From contig NZ_JAJHNP010000004.1 of the NCBI RefSeq assembly GCF_020819595.1, forward strand, positions 186,001 through 250,000: a stretch of DNA of 64,000 nt, in the 5' to 3' direction. Position numbers and translations under genes: made by a program. The first letter of the stretch is position 1. Each line of letters begins with the position of its first letter. This DNA is from Streptomyces barringtoniae. Lineage in GTDB: Bacteria > Actinomycetota > Actinomycetes > Streptomycetales > Streptomycetaceae. Below, piece after piece: positions 41,777-49,282 of this stretch. Under the pieces are notes generated by a model. It had not been told where the DNA came from. It saw only the letters and a list, made by a program, of their open reading frames with translations, and ran no database searches.

Positions 41777-43645
41777 ATGAGCACGGAAGCGCGCCACGCT
41801 CCCATCCCGCCGCGCCCCTCGACCCCGCCCCGCCCGTCCACCCCGCCCGACGACCCCGACGACGAGCCGTCGGTCTTCACACCGCGCGCCGGACGCGTGT
41901 CCAACGGGAGCACGGCGGCCGTGGAGGAACCTTCTGCGCAGGCAGCGGCGAACGACGGCCGCCCGTCACCCGAGGGCTTCGCCGGCAGCGGGGGGCCGTT
42001 GGACGGGTCGGCTGCGGTCGGGGGTCGCGGGTCGGCGCCCCGAGGTGACTCCTCGCCCTCGATCGGGCGGTCCATGGCCGGCGGCTCGTCCTCGGCCTGG
42101 CGTCCCGTACGCGACGGCTCGCCTTCTTCCCCGGGGTCCGCGGCGAACGGCGCGCCGTCGGTCGGTCGGTCTGCGGTCGGCGGCTCGCCCTCGGCCGGTC
42201 GGCCCGCCGGCAGCGGCTCGCCTTCTGCCGAGGACGCCGGGCGTGACGGCCGGGCTTCCCGTAGCGGCGTCGGTGCTCGGGCCGAGCAGGGTGCTCGGCC
42301 CGGCGCGCCGCACACTGCCGTACCCGCCGCCGGTGCACCCGTGAGCCCGCCTCCGCCGCCGGCCTCGGCCCGGTTCCCCGACGCACCGCCGCGCACGGGT
42401 CGTGAGGAGCACCGTCCCGGACGGGAGTACCGCAAGCCCGGAGCCCCGGTGGAGACCCCCTCGGAGACGACGGCCCGGCTCCGCCCGGTCACCGCGTCGG
42501 AGACGACGGTCCCGCCCCGCCCGGTCACCGCGCCCGATTCGACGGTCCCGAGCCGGCCGGTCACCGCGCCCGGTGCGACAACGCCCGCCCGGCCGGTCAC
42601 CGCTTCGGAGACCACGGCGCGGCTTCGTCCGGTCACCGACGTGCCGAAGGCACCGCGTCCCGCTGCCGCGCCCGGTCGGCCGTCTGTCGGGGCGGGCGGA
42701 GAGCGCCGTACCGCCTCCGCGTCCCCTTCGACGGTGTCCGCCTGGAGCCCCATGGCGCCGGCGCATCCCGTCGGCCCGCCGCCGGCCGGCACCGCCGCGC
42801 CGGACCCCGCGCTGTCCTGGAGCGCCACGGCCGCCGCGCGGCTCGTGACGGGGGCAGGGGAGCCCGAGGCACTCGGTGGGCGGACCTGGTACCGGGTGGG
42901 GCCCCGCACCGCTGCCGCTGCCGCCTGTCTCGTGCTCGGGCTCGGTCTCGTCGGCGGTGCCGTGACCGGCAGTTGGCTCACCGACGACGGCGGGGACGAC
43001 GCCGTCGGCGACCACTTCACCACCGCCGGTTCGCTCTGGCACAACGTGCCCGTCGACCAGCTGTTCCCGGCCACCGTCCAGGGCACGGGCGCCGGCCCCG
43101 GCGGCGCCGACCGCACCTGGACCAGGATCGCCGTGGCCCCGGACACCGGCTGCGCGCACGCCTTCGACCCGCTGCTGGCCAAGGTGCTCGCCCCGGTCGG
43201 CTGCCAGCGGCTGCTGCGCGCCACCTACACCGACGCCACCCAGAGCTACGTCACCACCGTCGGGCTGCTGTTCACCAAGGCAGACCCGGCCGCCATGGCC
43301 GCGCTCGCCCACCGCTTCCGCACCGAGCGCCTTGACCGGCGCGCCGATCTGATGCCCCGGCCGTACGCGGCCAAGGGCACCGTCGCGGCCGGCTTCGGCG
43401 ACAGGCAGCGGGCCTCCTGGGCCGTCTCCGTCCTCACCGACGCCCCCGTCGTCGCCTACTCCGTCTCCGGCTGGGCCGACGGCCGCGGCGTCGATGTGCC
43501 CCAGCCCGCCGCCGACGCCGTCAGCGCCGGCGCCACCACCGCACCGGCCCAGGCCGGGCTCGGCAACGAGGCCCAGGGCCTGGCCGACCGCATCGAACGG
43601 CGCCTGCGCCGGAGTATCGGCACGGCCACGGAGAAACCTTCATGA
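41777..43645 (+). CDS. Large disordered single-pass membrane protein, partner of a mycosin-like protease
   Basis: The 622-residue protein is unrecognised. Residues 1-375 are Pro, Ser, Thr, Arg and Gly rich and predicted disordered. A single membrane helix (AACLVLGLGLVGGAVTGSWL) lies at about 378-400. A C-terminal extracytoplasmic domain of about 220 residues follows, with a run of Cys residues (CAHAF... GCQRLL), an Arg/Thr-rich part and TGxxF-like strands. It starts at ATG 41777 with GGGGGG upstream. Its last four bases overlap the start of a subtilisin-like membrane protease, so it is probably its partner, chaperone or substrate. Confidence 0.75.
   Translation: MSTEARHAPIPPRPSTPPRPSTPPDDPDDEPSVFTPRAGRVSNGSTAAVEEPSAQAAANDGRPSPEGFAGSGGPLDGSAAVGGRGSAPRGDSSPSIGRSMAGGSSSAWRPVRDGSPSSPGSAANGAPSVGRSAVGGSPSAGRPAGSGSPSAEDAGRDGRASRSGVGARAEQGARPGAPHTAVPAAGAPVSPPPPPASARFPDAPPRTGREEHRPGREYRKPGAPVETPSETTARLRPVTASETTVPPRPVTAPDSTVPSRPVTAPGATTPARPVTASETTARLRPVTDVPKAPRPAAAPGRPSVGAGGERRTASASPSTVSAWSPMAPAHPVGPPPAGTAAPDPALSWSATAAARLVTGAGEPEALGGRTWYRVGPRTAAAAACLVLGLGLVGGAVTGSWLTDDGGDDAVGDHFTTAGSLWHNVPVDQLFPATVQGTGAGPGGADRTWTRIAVAPDTGCAHAFDPLLAKVLAPVGCQRLLRATYTDATQSYVTTVGLLFTKADPAAMAALAHRFRTERLDRRADLMPRPYAAKGTVAAGFGDRQRASWAVSVLTDAPVVAYSVSGWADGRGVDVPQPAADAVSAGATTAPAQAGLGNEAQGLADRIERRLRRSIGTATEKPS
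42461..42640 (+). repeat. Five 36-bp tandem repeats in the disordered protein
   Basis: Residues 229-288 of the protein are five copies of a 12-residue unit: SETTARLRPVTA, SETTVPPRPVTA, PDSTVPSRPVTA, PGATTPARPVTA and SETTARLRPVTD. The DNA units are in frame and imperfect, as expected for expansion in a repetitive linker. Confidence 0.85.
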
Positions 43646-44853
43646 GGCGATCGAGCACGAGGCGATCGAGGCAGTCGATACGCGGCCGCCACCGTGTGGA
43701 ACCCGTCGGCGCGGCGCTGAGCCTGCTGCTCGCCGGCACCCTCGCCCTGGCGCCGGCCGCCACGGCCCACGCCGACGGCATACGCGCCCAGCAGTGGGGC
43801 CTCGACGCCCTGCACCTGGACGAGGCCTGGCGGACCACCAAGGGCCGGGGCGTCACCGTCGCCGTCCTGGACACCGGCGTCGAGGCCGACCATCCGGACC
43901 TCGTCGGCAACGTCCTGCCCGCCAAGGACATGATCGGCTTCGGCGCCGGGCAGGGCGACCGCGACTGGGCCCGGCACGGCACCGCCATGGCCGGCATCAT
44001 CGCCGGACACGGCCACGGCCCCGGCGACAGCGCCGGTGTGATGGGCGTCGCCCCCGAGGCCAGGATCCTCCCCGTGCGTGTGATCCTGGAGGACGGCGAC
44101 CCCGCCCGCGCCAAGGCCCGTACCAGCCGAGGCAACGCCCTCGCCGACGGCATCCGCTGGGCCGCAGACCACGGCGCCGACGTCATCAACCTCTCCCTCG
44201 GCGACGACTCGAACTCCGCGCACCCCGAGCCCAGCGAGGACGAGGCCGTGCAGTACGCCCTGAAGAAGGGCGTGGTGGTCGTCGCTTCAGCGGGCAACGG
44301 CGGGGACAAGGGCGACCACGTCTCCTACCCGGCTGCCTACCCCGGTGTCATCGCCGCGACCGCCGTCGACCGCTACGGCACCCGCGCCTCCTTCTCGACC
44401 CGCCGCTGGTACGCCGCGGTCAGCGCGCCCGGCGTCGACGTGGTCATCGCCGACCCCGACCACAAGTACTACGAGGGCTGGGGCACCTCGGCGGCCTCCG
44501 CCTTCGTGTCCGGAGCCGCGGCCCTGGTCAAGGCCGCCCATCCCGAGCTCGGCCCGGCCCAGATCAAGAAGCTCCTGGAGGACACCGCCCGGGACGCGCC
44601 GGTCGGCGGCCGGGACGATTCCCGTGGCTTCGGCATGATCGACCCCGCGGCGGCCCTGCGGGCGGCCGAACGGCTCAGGCCGCAGAGCCTGCGCGCGGCG
44701 TCGTACGGCAAGAAGTACTTCGGCGAAGGTCCCGACGCCCCCAGGGCCACGTACTCGACCGCCGACTGGGCGGGCCCCCTCGCCGGCGGTACCGGCGGGG
44801 TCCTGCTGGTGGCGGGCGTGGTGCTGTGGCGGGGCCGCAGGCGGAGGGTCTGA
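43642..44853 (+). CDS. Membrane-anchored subtilisin-like serine protease (mycosin-like)
   Basis: The 403-residue protease has a signal peptide (hydrophobic segment about 24-44), then an S8 domain with the triad Asp77 (AVLDTGVEADHPD), His112 (RHGTAMAG) and Ser283 (GTSAASAF), Asn219 in ASAGNGG, and a C-terminal membrane helix (LAGGTGGVLLVAGVVLWRGRRRR) typical of mycosins, proteases associated with type VII secretion. No other type VII genes (EccC, EccB, EccD) are in the window. Its ATG overlaps the stop of the disordered membrane protein. Confidence 0.92.
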   Translation: MRRSSTRRSRQSIRGRHRVEPVGAALSLLLAGTLALAPAATAHADGIRAQQWGLDALHLDEAWRTTKGRGVTVAVLDTGVEADHPDLVGNVLPAKDMIGFGAGQGDRDWARHGTAMAGIIAGHGHGPGDSAGVMGVAPEARILPVRVILEDGDPARAKARTSRGNALADGIRWAADHGADVINLSLGDDSNSAHPEPSEDEAVQYALKKGVVVVASAGNGGDKGDHVSYPAAYPGVIAATAVDRYGTRASFSTRRWYAAVSAPGVDVVIADPDHKYYEGWGTSAASAFVSGAAALVKAAHPELGPAQIKKLLEDTARDAPVGGRDDSRGFGMIDPAAALRAAERLRPQSLRAASYGKKYFGEGPDAPRATYSTADWAGPLAGGTGGVLLVAGVVLWRGRRRRV

Positions 44854-44892
44854 GAGCGTCCGGGACAGGGCCCACGCCGGCCGGAGAGCCTT

Positions 44893-45112
44893 GAAGCCCG
44901 GATCACTCGACGGCGGGCGCCGCGTCATTCACCGGCGAAGCCCGGATCACTCGATGCCGGGCGCCGCGTCATTCACCGGTGAAGCCTGGATCACTCGACG
45001 GCGGGCAGCGCGTCATTCACTGGCGAAGCCTGGATCACTTGATGCCGGGCAGCGCGTCATTCACCGGCGAAGCCCGGACCACCCGGCACCGGGCGCCATG
45101 TCATCCACCGGC
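44893..45112. repeat. Five tandem 44-bp repeats between convergent genes
   Basis: Units start at 44,893, 44,937, 44,981, 45,025 and 45,069, each beginning GAAGC(C/T)(C/T)GGA and containing GCG(T/C)CAT(T/C)CAC(C/T)GGC. Units differ at a few positions. The last unit runs past the stop of the beta-lactamase-like gene at 45,101. Copies 1 and 2 each contain a GCCCGG-N11-CCGGGC-type hairpin, exact in copy 2. Confidence 0.9.
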
Positions 45113-46057
45113 GAACGCCGAAACCGCCGCCCTCGCTGCCGCCTCCACCAGCGCGATGCCCTCCGCCTGTGTCCGCGTGCCCTTCGACAGCACCGCCACC
45201 AGACAGCCGGTGCCGTCCACCGTGATCCGCCCGATGCTGTTCACGTCCCACAGCCCGGTCGTACTGCGCGCCAGCCAACCGTTCTTCAGCGCCCAGGAGT
45301 TGCCCTCCGCGGCGGCCGACACCCCCCACCGCTGGTCTGCCTCAACCGACTTCATCAACCCCTGCACATACGTCCGGGAGGCCGCGCTCAGCCGGGAGTC
45401 CTCCCCGAACACCTGCTGGAGCAGGACGAGTTGGTCCGCGGCCGTGGTCTGTGTCAGCCCCCACAGCTCACCCTCGCCACCGGAGGTCGCGGTGAGCCCG
45501 AAGCGCTTGTTCGCCGCGTCCAGACCGTCCGCCCGCCCGATCGTGTGCCACAGCGCCGTCGCCGAGGCGTTGTCGCTGTTCTCGATCATCTTCGTGGCGT
45601 ACGCCTTCTCGGCCGCCGTCAGCGGCCGGCCCGCGTCCTGCGCCTGGAGCAGCAGCGTGGCCAGGATGTCGACCTTCACGATGCTCGCCGTGTCGAAGGC
45701 CGCGTCCCCGTACACCGCGCTCTCCCCGGAGCCCACCGCCAGCACCGCTATGGACACCTGCGCACCCGACGGCACGCTCACCGCCGTCATCGCCTTGCCC
45801 AGCAGCGCTGTCCGGTCCACCGCCGGCTTCGTCACCGGTTCCACCAAGGCCTCCTCGCCCGCCCCGGCCGAGGAGGAGGCCGAGGGCGTCGCCGCCGACG
45901 ATACGGCCTCCGTACCCGGGCGCGCCCGCGCCTTCACATAGGCCGTGCCGCCGGCCGTCACTCCGCTCACGGCGACCACGGCGAGAGCGGTGTACAGAAG
46001 GGGACGGCACCGGGACGGGCGCGCACGACGGCCGCGGCGGGCTCCGGGGGACTCCAT
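45101..46057 (-). CDS. Class A beta-lactamase-like serine hydrolase, membrane-anchored
   Basis: The 318-residue protein has an N-terminal hydrophobic anchor (about 20-42), a Ser/Ala-rich linker and a PF13354-type domain. Catalytic motifs are Ser125-xx-Lys128 (ASIVKVD), Ser161-Asp162-Asn163, and K258-N-G260 for the KTG-like triad. It lacks an obvious Glu166 and omega loop pattern, so penicillin hydrolysis is uncertain; such proteins may act as other serine hydrolases. I chose ATG 46057, because the upstream frame from GTG 46102 has no site. Its 3' end lies in a tandem repeat. Confidence 0.85.
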   Translation of the reverse strand: MESPGARRGRRARPSRCRPLLYTALAVVAVSGVTAGGTAYVKARARPGTEAVSSAATPSASSSAGAGEEALVEPVTKPAVDRTALLGKAMTAVSVPSGAQVSIAVLAVGSGESAVYGDAAFDTASIVKVDILATLLLQAQDAGRPLTAAEKAYATKMIENSDNASATALWHTIGRADGLDAANKRFGLTATSGGEGELWGLTQTTAADQLVLLQQVFGEDSRLSAASRTYVQGLMKSVEADQRWGVSAAAEGNSWALKNGWLARSTTGLWDVNSIGRITVDGTGCLVAVLSKGTRTQAEGIALVEAAARAAVSAFAGG

Positions 46058-46186
46058 GGCCGTGATGCTCGGGGCGGGGACTGTGCGCCGCGTTGGACGC
46101 ACATGAGACGGGGTTCAGGGAACGCTGAGATTCCCGTGAAGGCTCCCGTGCAGCGGGCCGGCGAGGTGCCTATAGGGTCGGTGACC

Positions 46187-46918
46187 GTGGCGAACAAGAA
46201 CATTCCCGACCCCGGCTTCTCCGACGACGACGGCTCCGCCGACCCCCGGCTGAGCGCCGCGCTCGCCGCCTGGGCCGAGGACCGCGGCGCCCTCGGGGCC
46301 GTCCTCGAGGCGCTGCGGGGCGCCCGCCTGCTGGTCCCGGTCGTCGCCGTGCTCGGCGAGGTCGAGGAGGACGAGAACGGGCTGCGCCGCGAGAAGACCA
46401 GCGACATGGCCGTACCCACCCTGAAGGCCGGACAGCGCACCGCCCTGCCCGCCTTCACCTCCACCGAGTCGCTCGCCCGCTGGGACCCGGCGGCCCGCCC
46501 GGTCGCCGTACCCCTGCACCAGGCGTTGCAGGCGGCCGCCCACGAGAAGGCCGACACGGTCGTGCTGGACCTCGCCGGACCCGTCCCCTTCGAGCTGACC
46601 GGCCCGGCGCTGCTCGCCCTCGCCGAGGGCCGCACCAGCACCGACCCGCTCGCCGACCCGGCCGTGCTCGGGGCCGTCCGTACGGCCGTGGCGGCGGAGC
46701 CCGCCGTACTGCGCGCCCATCTCGGCCCCGGCCGGGCCGACGGCACCCTCGCCCTGGTCCTCGACCCGGCAGCCCCGCCCGCCGAGGCCGCCCGTGCGGT
46801 GGCCGAGCGGCTCGCCGCCGACGAAACACTGAGGGCCCGCCTGGTGCACGGCCTCGACCTGGCACTGCTGCCGGCCGGGACCACGCCTCCGGGCGAGCCC
46901 CTCTATGTGAAGGAATAG
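46187..46918 (+). CDS. SseB-family protein
   Basis: The 243-residue protein contains two SseB N-terminal-type domains (ARLLVPVVAVLGEV, then AVPLHQALQAAAHEKADTVVLDLAGPVPFELT). SseB-like proteins are small and widely conserved in Streptomyces, with unknown role. The start is uncertain: GTG 46181 or 46187. I use 46187 because TATAGGGT at 46171-46178 may be a -10 element that places the transcript start there, giving a leaderless message. The next gene on the opposite strand ends immediately after its stop. Confidence 0.8.
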   Translation: MANKNIPDPGFSDDDGSADPRLSAALAAWAEDRGALGAVLEALRGARLLVPVVAVLGEVEEDENGLRREKTSDMAVPTLKAGQRTALPAFTSTESLARWDPAARPVAVPLHQALQAAAHEKADTVVLDLAGPVPFELTGPALLALAEGRTSTDPLADPAVLGAVRTAVAAEPAVLRAHLGPGRADGTLALVLDPAAPPAEAARAVAERLAADETLRARLVHGLDLALLPAGTTPPGEPLYVKE

Positions 46919-47275
46919 CTAGCCGTAGACCGGGCCGGTGTACTTCTCGCCCGGCCCCTGGCCCGGCTCGTCCGGGACGATCGAGGCCTCGCGGAAGGCC
47001 AGCTGCAGCGACTTCAGGCCGTCGCGCAGCGGCGCCGCGTGGAAGGAGCTGATCTCGGTCGTGCTCGCGTCCAGCAGGCCGGCGAGTGCGGTGATCAGCT
47101 TGCGGGCCTCGTCCAGGTCCTTGTACTTCTCGCCCTCCTCGCTCAGCCCGAGCTTCACGGCGGCGGCGCTCATCAGGTTGACGGCGACCGTCACGATCAC
47201 CTCGACGGCGGGGACCTCGGCGATGTCCCGGGTCATCGCGTCGAAGTCGGGGTTCTCAGGAGGGGTCTCACTCAT
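46919..47275 (-). CDS. DUF1844 protein
   Basis: The 118-residue protein is the actinobacterial DUF1844 family (MSETPPENPDFDAMTRDIAEVPAVEVIVTVAVNLMSAAAVKLGL, then a polar helix and a short tail). Function is unknown, but it is consistently encoded near infC in actinobacteria. The start is ATG 47275. TATCGT just upstream may be a -10 for a leaderless transcript. Its stop is directly adjacent to the SseB stop, with no bases between the two convergent genes. Confidence 0.88.
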   Translation of the reverse strand: MSETPPENPDFDAMTRDIAEVPAVEVIVTVAVNLMSAAAVKLGLSEEGEKYKDLDEARKLITALAGLLDASTTEISSFHAAPLRDGLKSLQLAFREASIVPDEPGQGPGEKYTGPVYG

Positions 47276-47344
47276 GCCCCACACGATAGGTGGCCGCGTC
47301 GCGCCTTCGCGATGACGGGTTCCGATTCGCCCTTCCCGGCCCGT

Positions 47345-47651
47345 GCTGCTAACCTTGTGTAACGACCGGCTGGACAGCATCCTGCCCAGCCCACAAGTGG
47401 AGGCTCCGATCTCCCACCTGACCGTCCTTCGGGACGGCGGGTCACCCGGTCAGGCGGCCGCCATCGTTCCGTACGGACGATGGAGCCGCCCGAACTGCGC
47501 CCCGCGGTCACCGCGGCGGTGCTCCGGTATTCATTGGAGCCCCGCCTGTGATCGTCCGGGGCATTTTTTCTGCTTCGGCGCGGTTAGGTCTAACGAAAAG
47601 ACATACGCGGCTGTCCGCCAGACAACCGTGTGGTGCTACCGAGGAGGATCC
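47345..47651 (+). promoter_or_regulatory. Structured 5' leader of infC-rpmI-rplT
   Basis: About 300 bases before infC contain no gene. They include a -10-like TAACCT (47350s), a hairpin CCATCGT-T-CCGTACGG-ACGATGG (47461-47483), a CCGCGGTCACCGCGG palindrome, and a strong hairpin with U tract (47539-47569). The layout suggests attenuation of the infC operon, probably responsive to IF3, L20 or charging. Confidence 0.7.
47539..47569 (+). terminator. Transcription attenuator in the infC leader
   Basis: GCCCCG (47539-47544) pairs with CGGGGC (47557-47562), followed by ATTTTTTC. This is a typical rho-independent terminator located inside the leader, 82 bases before the infC start. Confidence 0.8.
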
Positions 47652-48290
47652 ATCAGCGCCGAGCCCCGCATCAACGACCGGATTCGCGTTCCCGAGGTGC
47701 GACTTGTCGGTCCCAGTGGCGAGCAGGTCGGCATCGTGCCGCTTGCGAAGGCACTGGAGCTTGCGCAGGAGTACGACCTGGACCTGGTCGAGGTCGCGGC
47801 GAACGCCCGTCCGCCCGTGTGCAAGCTCATGGACTACGGGAAGTTCAAGTACGAGTCGGCCATGAAGGCCCGTGAGGCGCGCAAGAACCAGGCGCACACG
47901 GTCATCAAGGAGATGAAGCTCCGGCCGAAGATCGACCCGCACGACTATGACACCAAGAAGGGTCACGTCGTCCGGTTCCTCAAGCAGGGCGACAAGGTCA
48001 AGATCACGATCATGTTCCGTGGTCGCGAGCAGTCCCGTCCCGAGCTGGGCTACCGACTGCTGCAGCGCCTCGCGGAGGACGTCCAGGACCTCGGTTTCGT
48101 CGAGTCGAACCCGAAGCAGGACGGCCGCAACATGATCATGGTCCTCGGTCCGCACAAGAAGAAGACCGAGGCCATGGCCGAGGCCCGCCAGGCGCAGGAG
48201 GCCCGCAAGGCCGAAGCGAAGGCGAACCCCGGCAAGTCGCAGAACCCTGCCGAGGCTGAGGCGTCCGCCGAGGAGCCCGCCGAGGCGTGA
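47652..48290 (+). CDS. infC: Translation initiation factor IF-3, apparent AUC start
   Basis: IF3 controls fidelity of start-codon selection on the 30S subunit. The 212-residue product has the N-terminal domain ([26 protein letters not shown]), an RNA-binding Lys-rich linker region with KFKYE and [17 protein letters not shown], and the C-terminal domain with [26 protein letters not shown] (47642-47647) is followed after only four bases by ATC in frame, where IF3 homologues begin, so I call an AUC start analogous to the AUU of E. coli infC that gives autoregulation. A GTG at 47631 would put the ribosome site inside the gene. Confidence 0.9.
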   Translation: MSAEPRINDRIRVPEVRLVGPSGEQVGIVPLAKALELAQEYDLDLVEVAANARPPVCKLMDYGKFKYESAMKAREARKNQAHTVIKEMKLRPKIDPHDYDTKKGHVVRFLKQGDKVKITIMFRGREQSRPELGYRLLQRLAEDVQDLGFVESNPKQDGRNMIMVLGPHKKKTEAMAEARQAQEARKAEAKANPGKSQNPAEAEASAEEPAEA

Positions 48291-48357
48291 TCCCGGGGGG
48301 TGTGCGGTTCCGTACGTCCCCGAGGATGTAACCGACAGAAGAGAGCGACGCTCCACC

Positions 48358-48382
48358 GTGCCCGGTTTTCGCAACCGGGCAC
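48358..48382 (+). promoter_or_regulatory. Hairpin upstream of rpmI
   Basis: A perfect 10-bp stem GTGCCCGGTT (48358-48367) with AACCGGGCAC (48373-48382) and 5-base loop lies 32 bases before rpmI. There is no U tract, so it is more likely an mRNA regulatory element (for example for ribosomal protein L20 feedback or RNA stability) than a terminator. Confidence 0.6.
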
Positions 48383-48414
48383 CGGAGCGCCACCGACGAG
48401 GAGATAACGGCGCT

Positions 48415-48609
48415 ATGCCGAAGAACAAGTCGCACAGCGGTGCCAGCAAGCGCTTCAAGATCACCGGCTCCGGCAAGGTGCTCCGCGAGCGCGCCGGCAA
48501 GCGCCACCTGCTCGAGCACAAGTCGTCCCGCGTCACGCGTCGCCTCACCGGCAACGCCGAGATGGCCCCGGGCGACGCCGCGAAGATCAAGAAGCTTCTC
48601 GGCAAGTGA
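48415..48609 (+). CDS. rpmI: 50S ribosomal protein L35
   Basis: The 64-residue basic protein starts [36 protein letters not shown], the standard L35 sequence. It starts at ATG 48415 with GAGGAG upstream. It lies between infC and rplT, the usual order in bacteria. Confidence 0.97.
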   Translation: MPKNKSHSGASKRFKITGSGKVLRERAGKRHLLEHKSSRVTRRLTGNAEMAPGDAAKIKKLLGK

Positions 48610-48706
48610 CCTGCGGCGCCGTCTGAGCGCCGTACGTCTGGACCGGGACCGAATCGTTTCCGGGCCGTGTGAGTACCCCCACGGCCCCGCTACAAGGAGT
48701 TAACAA

Positions 48707-49090
48707 GTGGCACGCGTCAAGCGGGCAGTCAACGCCCACAAGAAGCGCCGGGCGATCCTCGAGCAGGCCTCCGGCTACCGCGGTCAGCGTTCGCGCCTCT
48801 ACCGCAAGGCCAAGGAGCAGGTCACCCACTCGCTGGTCTACAACTACAACGACCGCAAGAAGCGCAAGGGCGACTTCCGTCAGCTGTGGATCCAGCGCAT
48901 CAACGCCGCTGCCCGCGCCAACGGCATCACCTACAACCGCTTCATCCAGGGTCTGAAGGCCGCGAACGTCGAGGTCGACCGCAAGATCCTGGCCGAGCTG
49001 GCCGTGAACGACGCGGGCGCCTTCGCCGCTCTCGTCGAGGTCGCGCAGAAGGCGCTGCCGTCGGACGTCAACGCGCCCAAGGCCGCGTGA
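48707..49090 (+). CDS. rplT: 50S ribosomal protein L20
   Basis: The 127-residue L20 has the extended basic N terminus ([37 protein letters not shown]) that helps assemble 23S rRNA, followed by the globular domain ([30 protein letters not shown]). It starts at GTG 48707, with AAGGAG 8 bases upstream. In other bacteria L20 represses its operon by binding the leader. Confidence 0.97.
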   Translation: MARVKRAVNAHKKRRAILEQASGYRGQRSRLYRKAKEQVTHSLVYNYNDRKKRKGDFRQLWIQRINAAARANGITYNRFIQGLKAANVEVDRKILAELAVNDAGAFAALVEVAQKALPSDVNAPKAA

Positions 49091-49120
49091 CGCTGCGCCG
49101 GCTGTGAGCCGACGCTCACT

Positions 49121-49157
49121 GGACCCGCAGGCTTTTACGGCTTGCGGGTCCTGTTGT
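49121..49157 (+). terminator. Intrinsic terminator after rplT
   Basis: GGACCCGCAGGC (49121-49132) pairs with GCTTGCGGGTCC (49140-49151), with one G-U pair, around TTTTACG; CTGTTGTT follows. It ends the infC-rpmI-rplT unit. Confidence 0.85.
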
Positions 49158-49188
49158 TGGGGTCCCTCGGCCGTCATTCGGCCGCGGG

Positions 49189-49260
49189 CCGGTGGGGGCT
49201 GGTCGCGCCCACGCGGCGGAGCCGCATGTCGATACGGCCCCGCGCCCCTCTGGGGCGCCA
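49189..49260. repeat. Dispersed Streptomyces intergenic inverted-repeat element, copy 2
   Basis: This is the reverse-complement form of the 15,318 element: GGTGGGGGCTGGTCGCGCCCACGCGG, then GGAGCCGCATGTCGATA, then CCCCGCGCCCC-TCT-GGGGCGCC. It lies between the rplT terminator and the TrmH-like gene. Confidence 0.75.
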
Positions 49261-49282
49261 CAAGTTTCCGAAGGTAACAAGG

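Noticed and set aside
41527..43224. 565-codon minus-strand frame opposite the disordered membrane protein
   Set aside because: It is composed of the complement of low-complexity repeats and has no start signal or domain.
44893..45112. Tandem 44-bp array as a CRISPR array
   Set aside because: The units are directly adjacent with no unique spacers and no cas genes occur in the window.
47631..48290. GTG at 47,631 as the infC start
   Set aside because: It would place the strong AGGAGG ribosome site inside the coding sequence and add residues absent from IF3 homologues.
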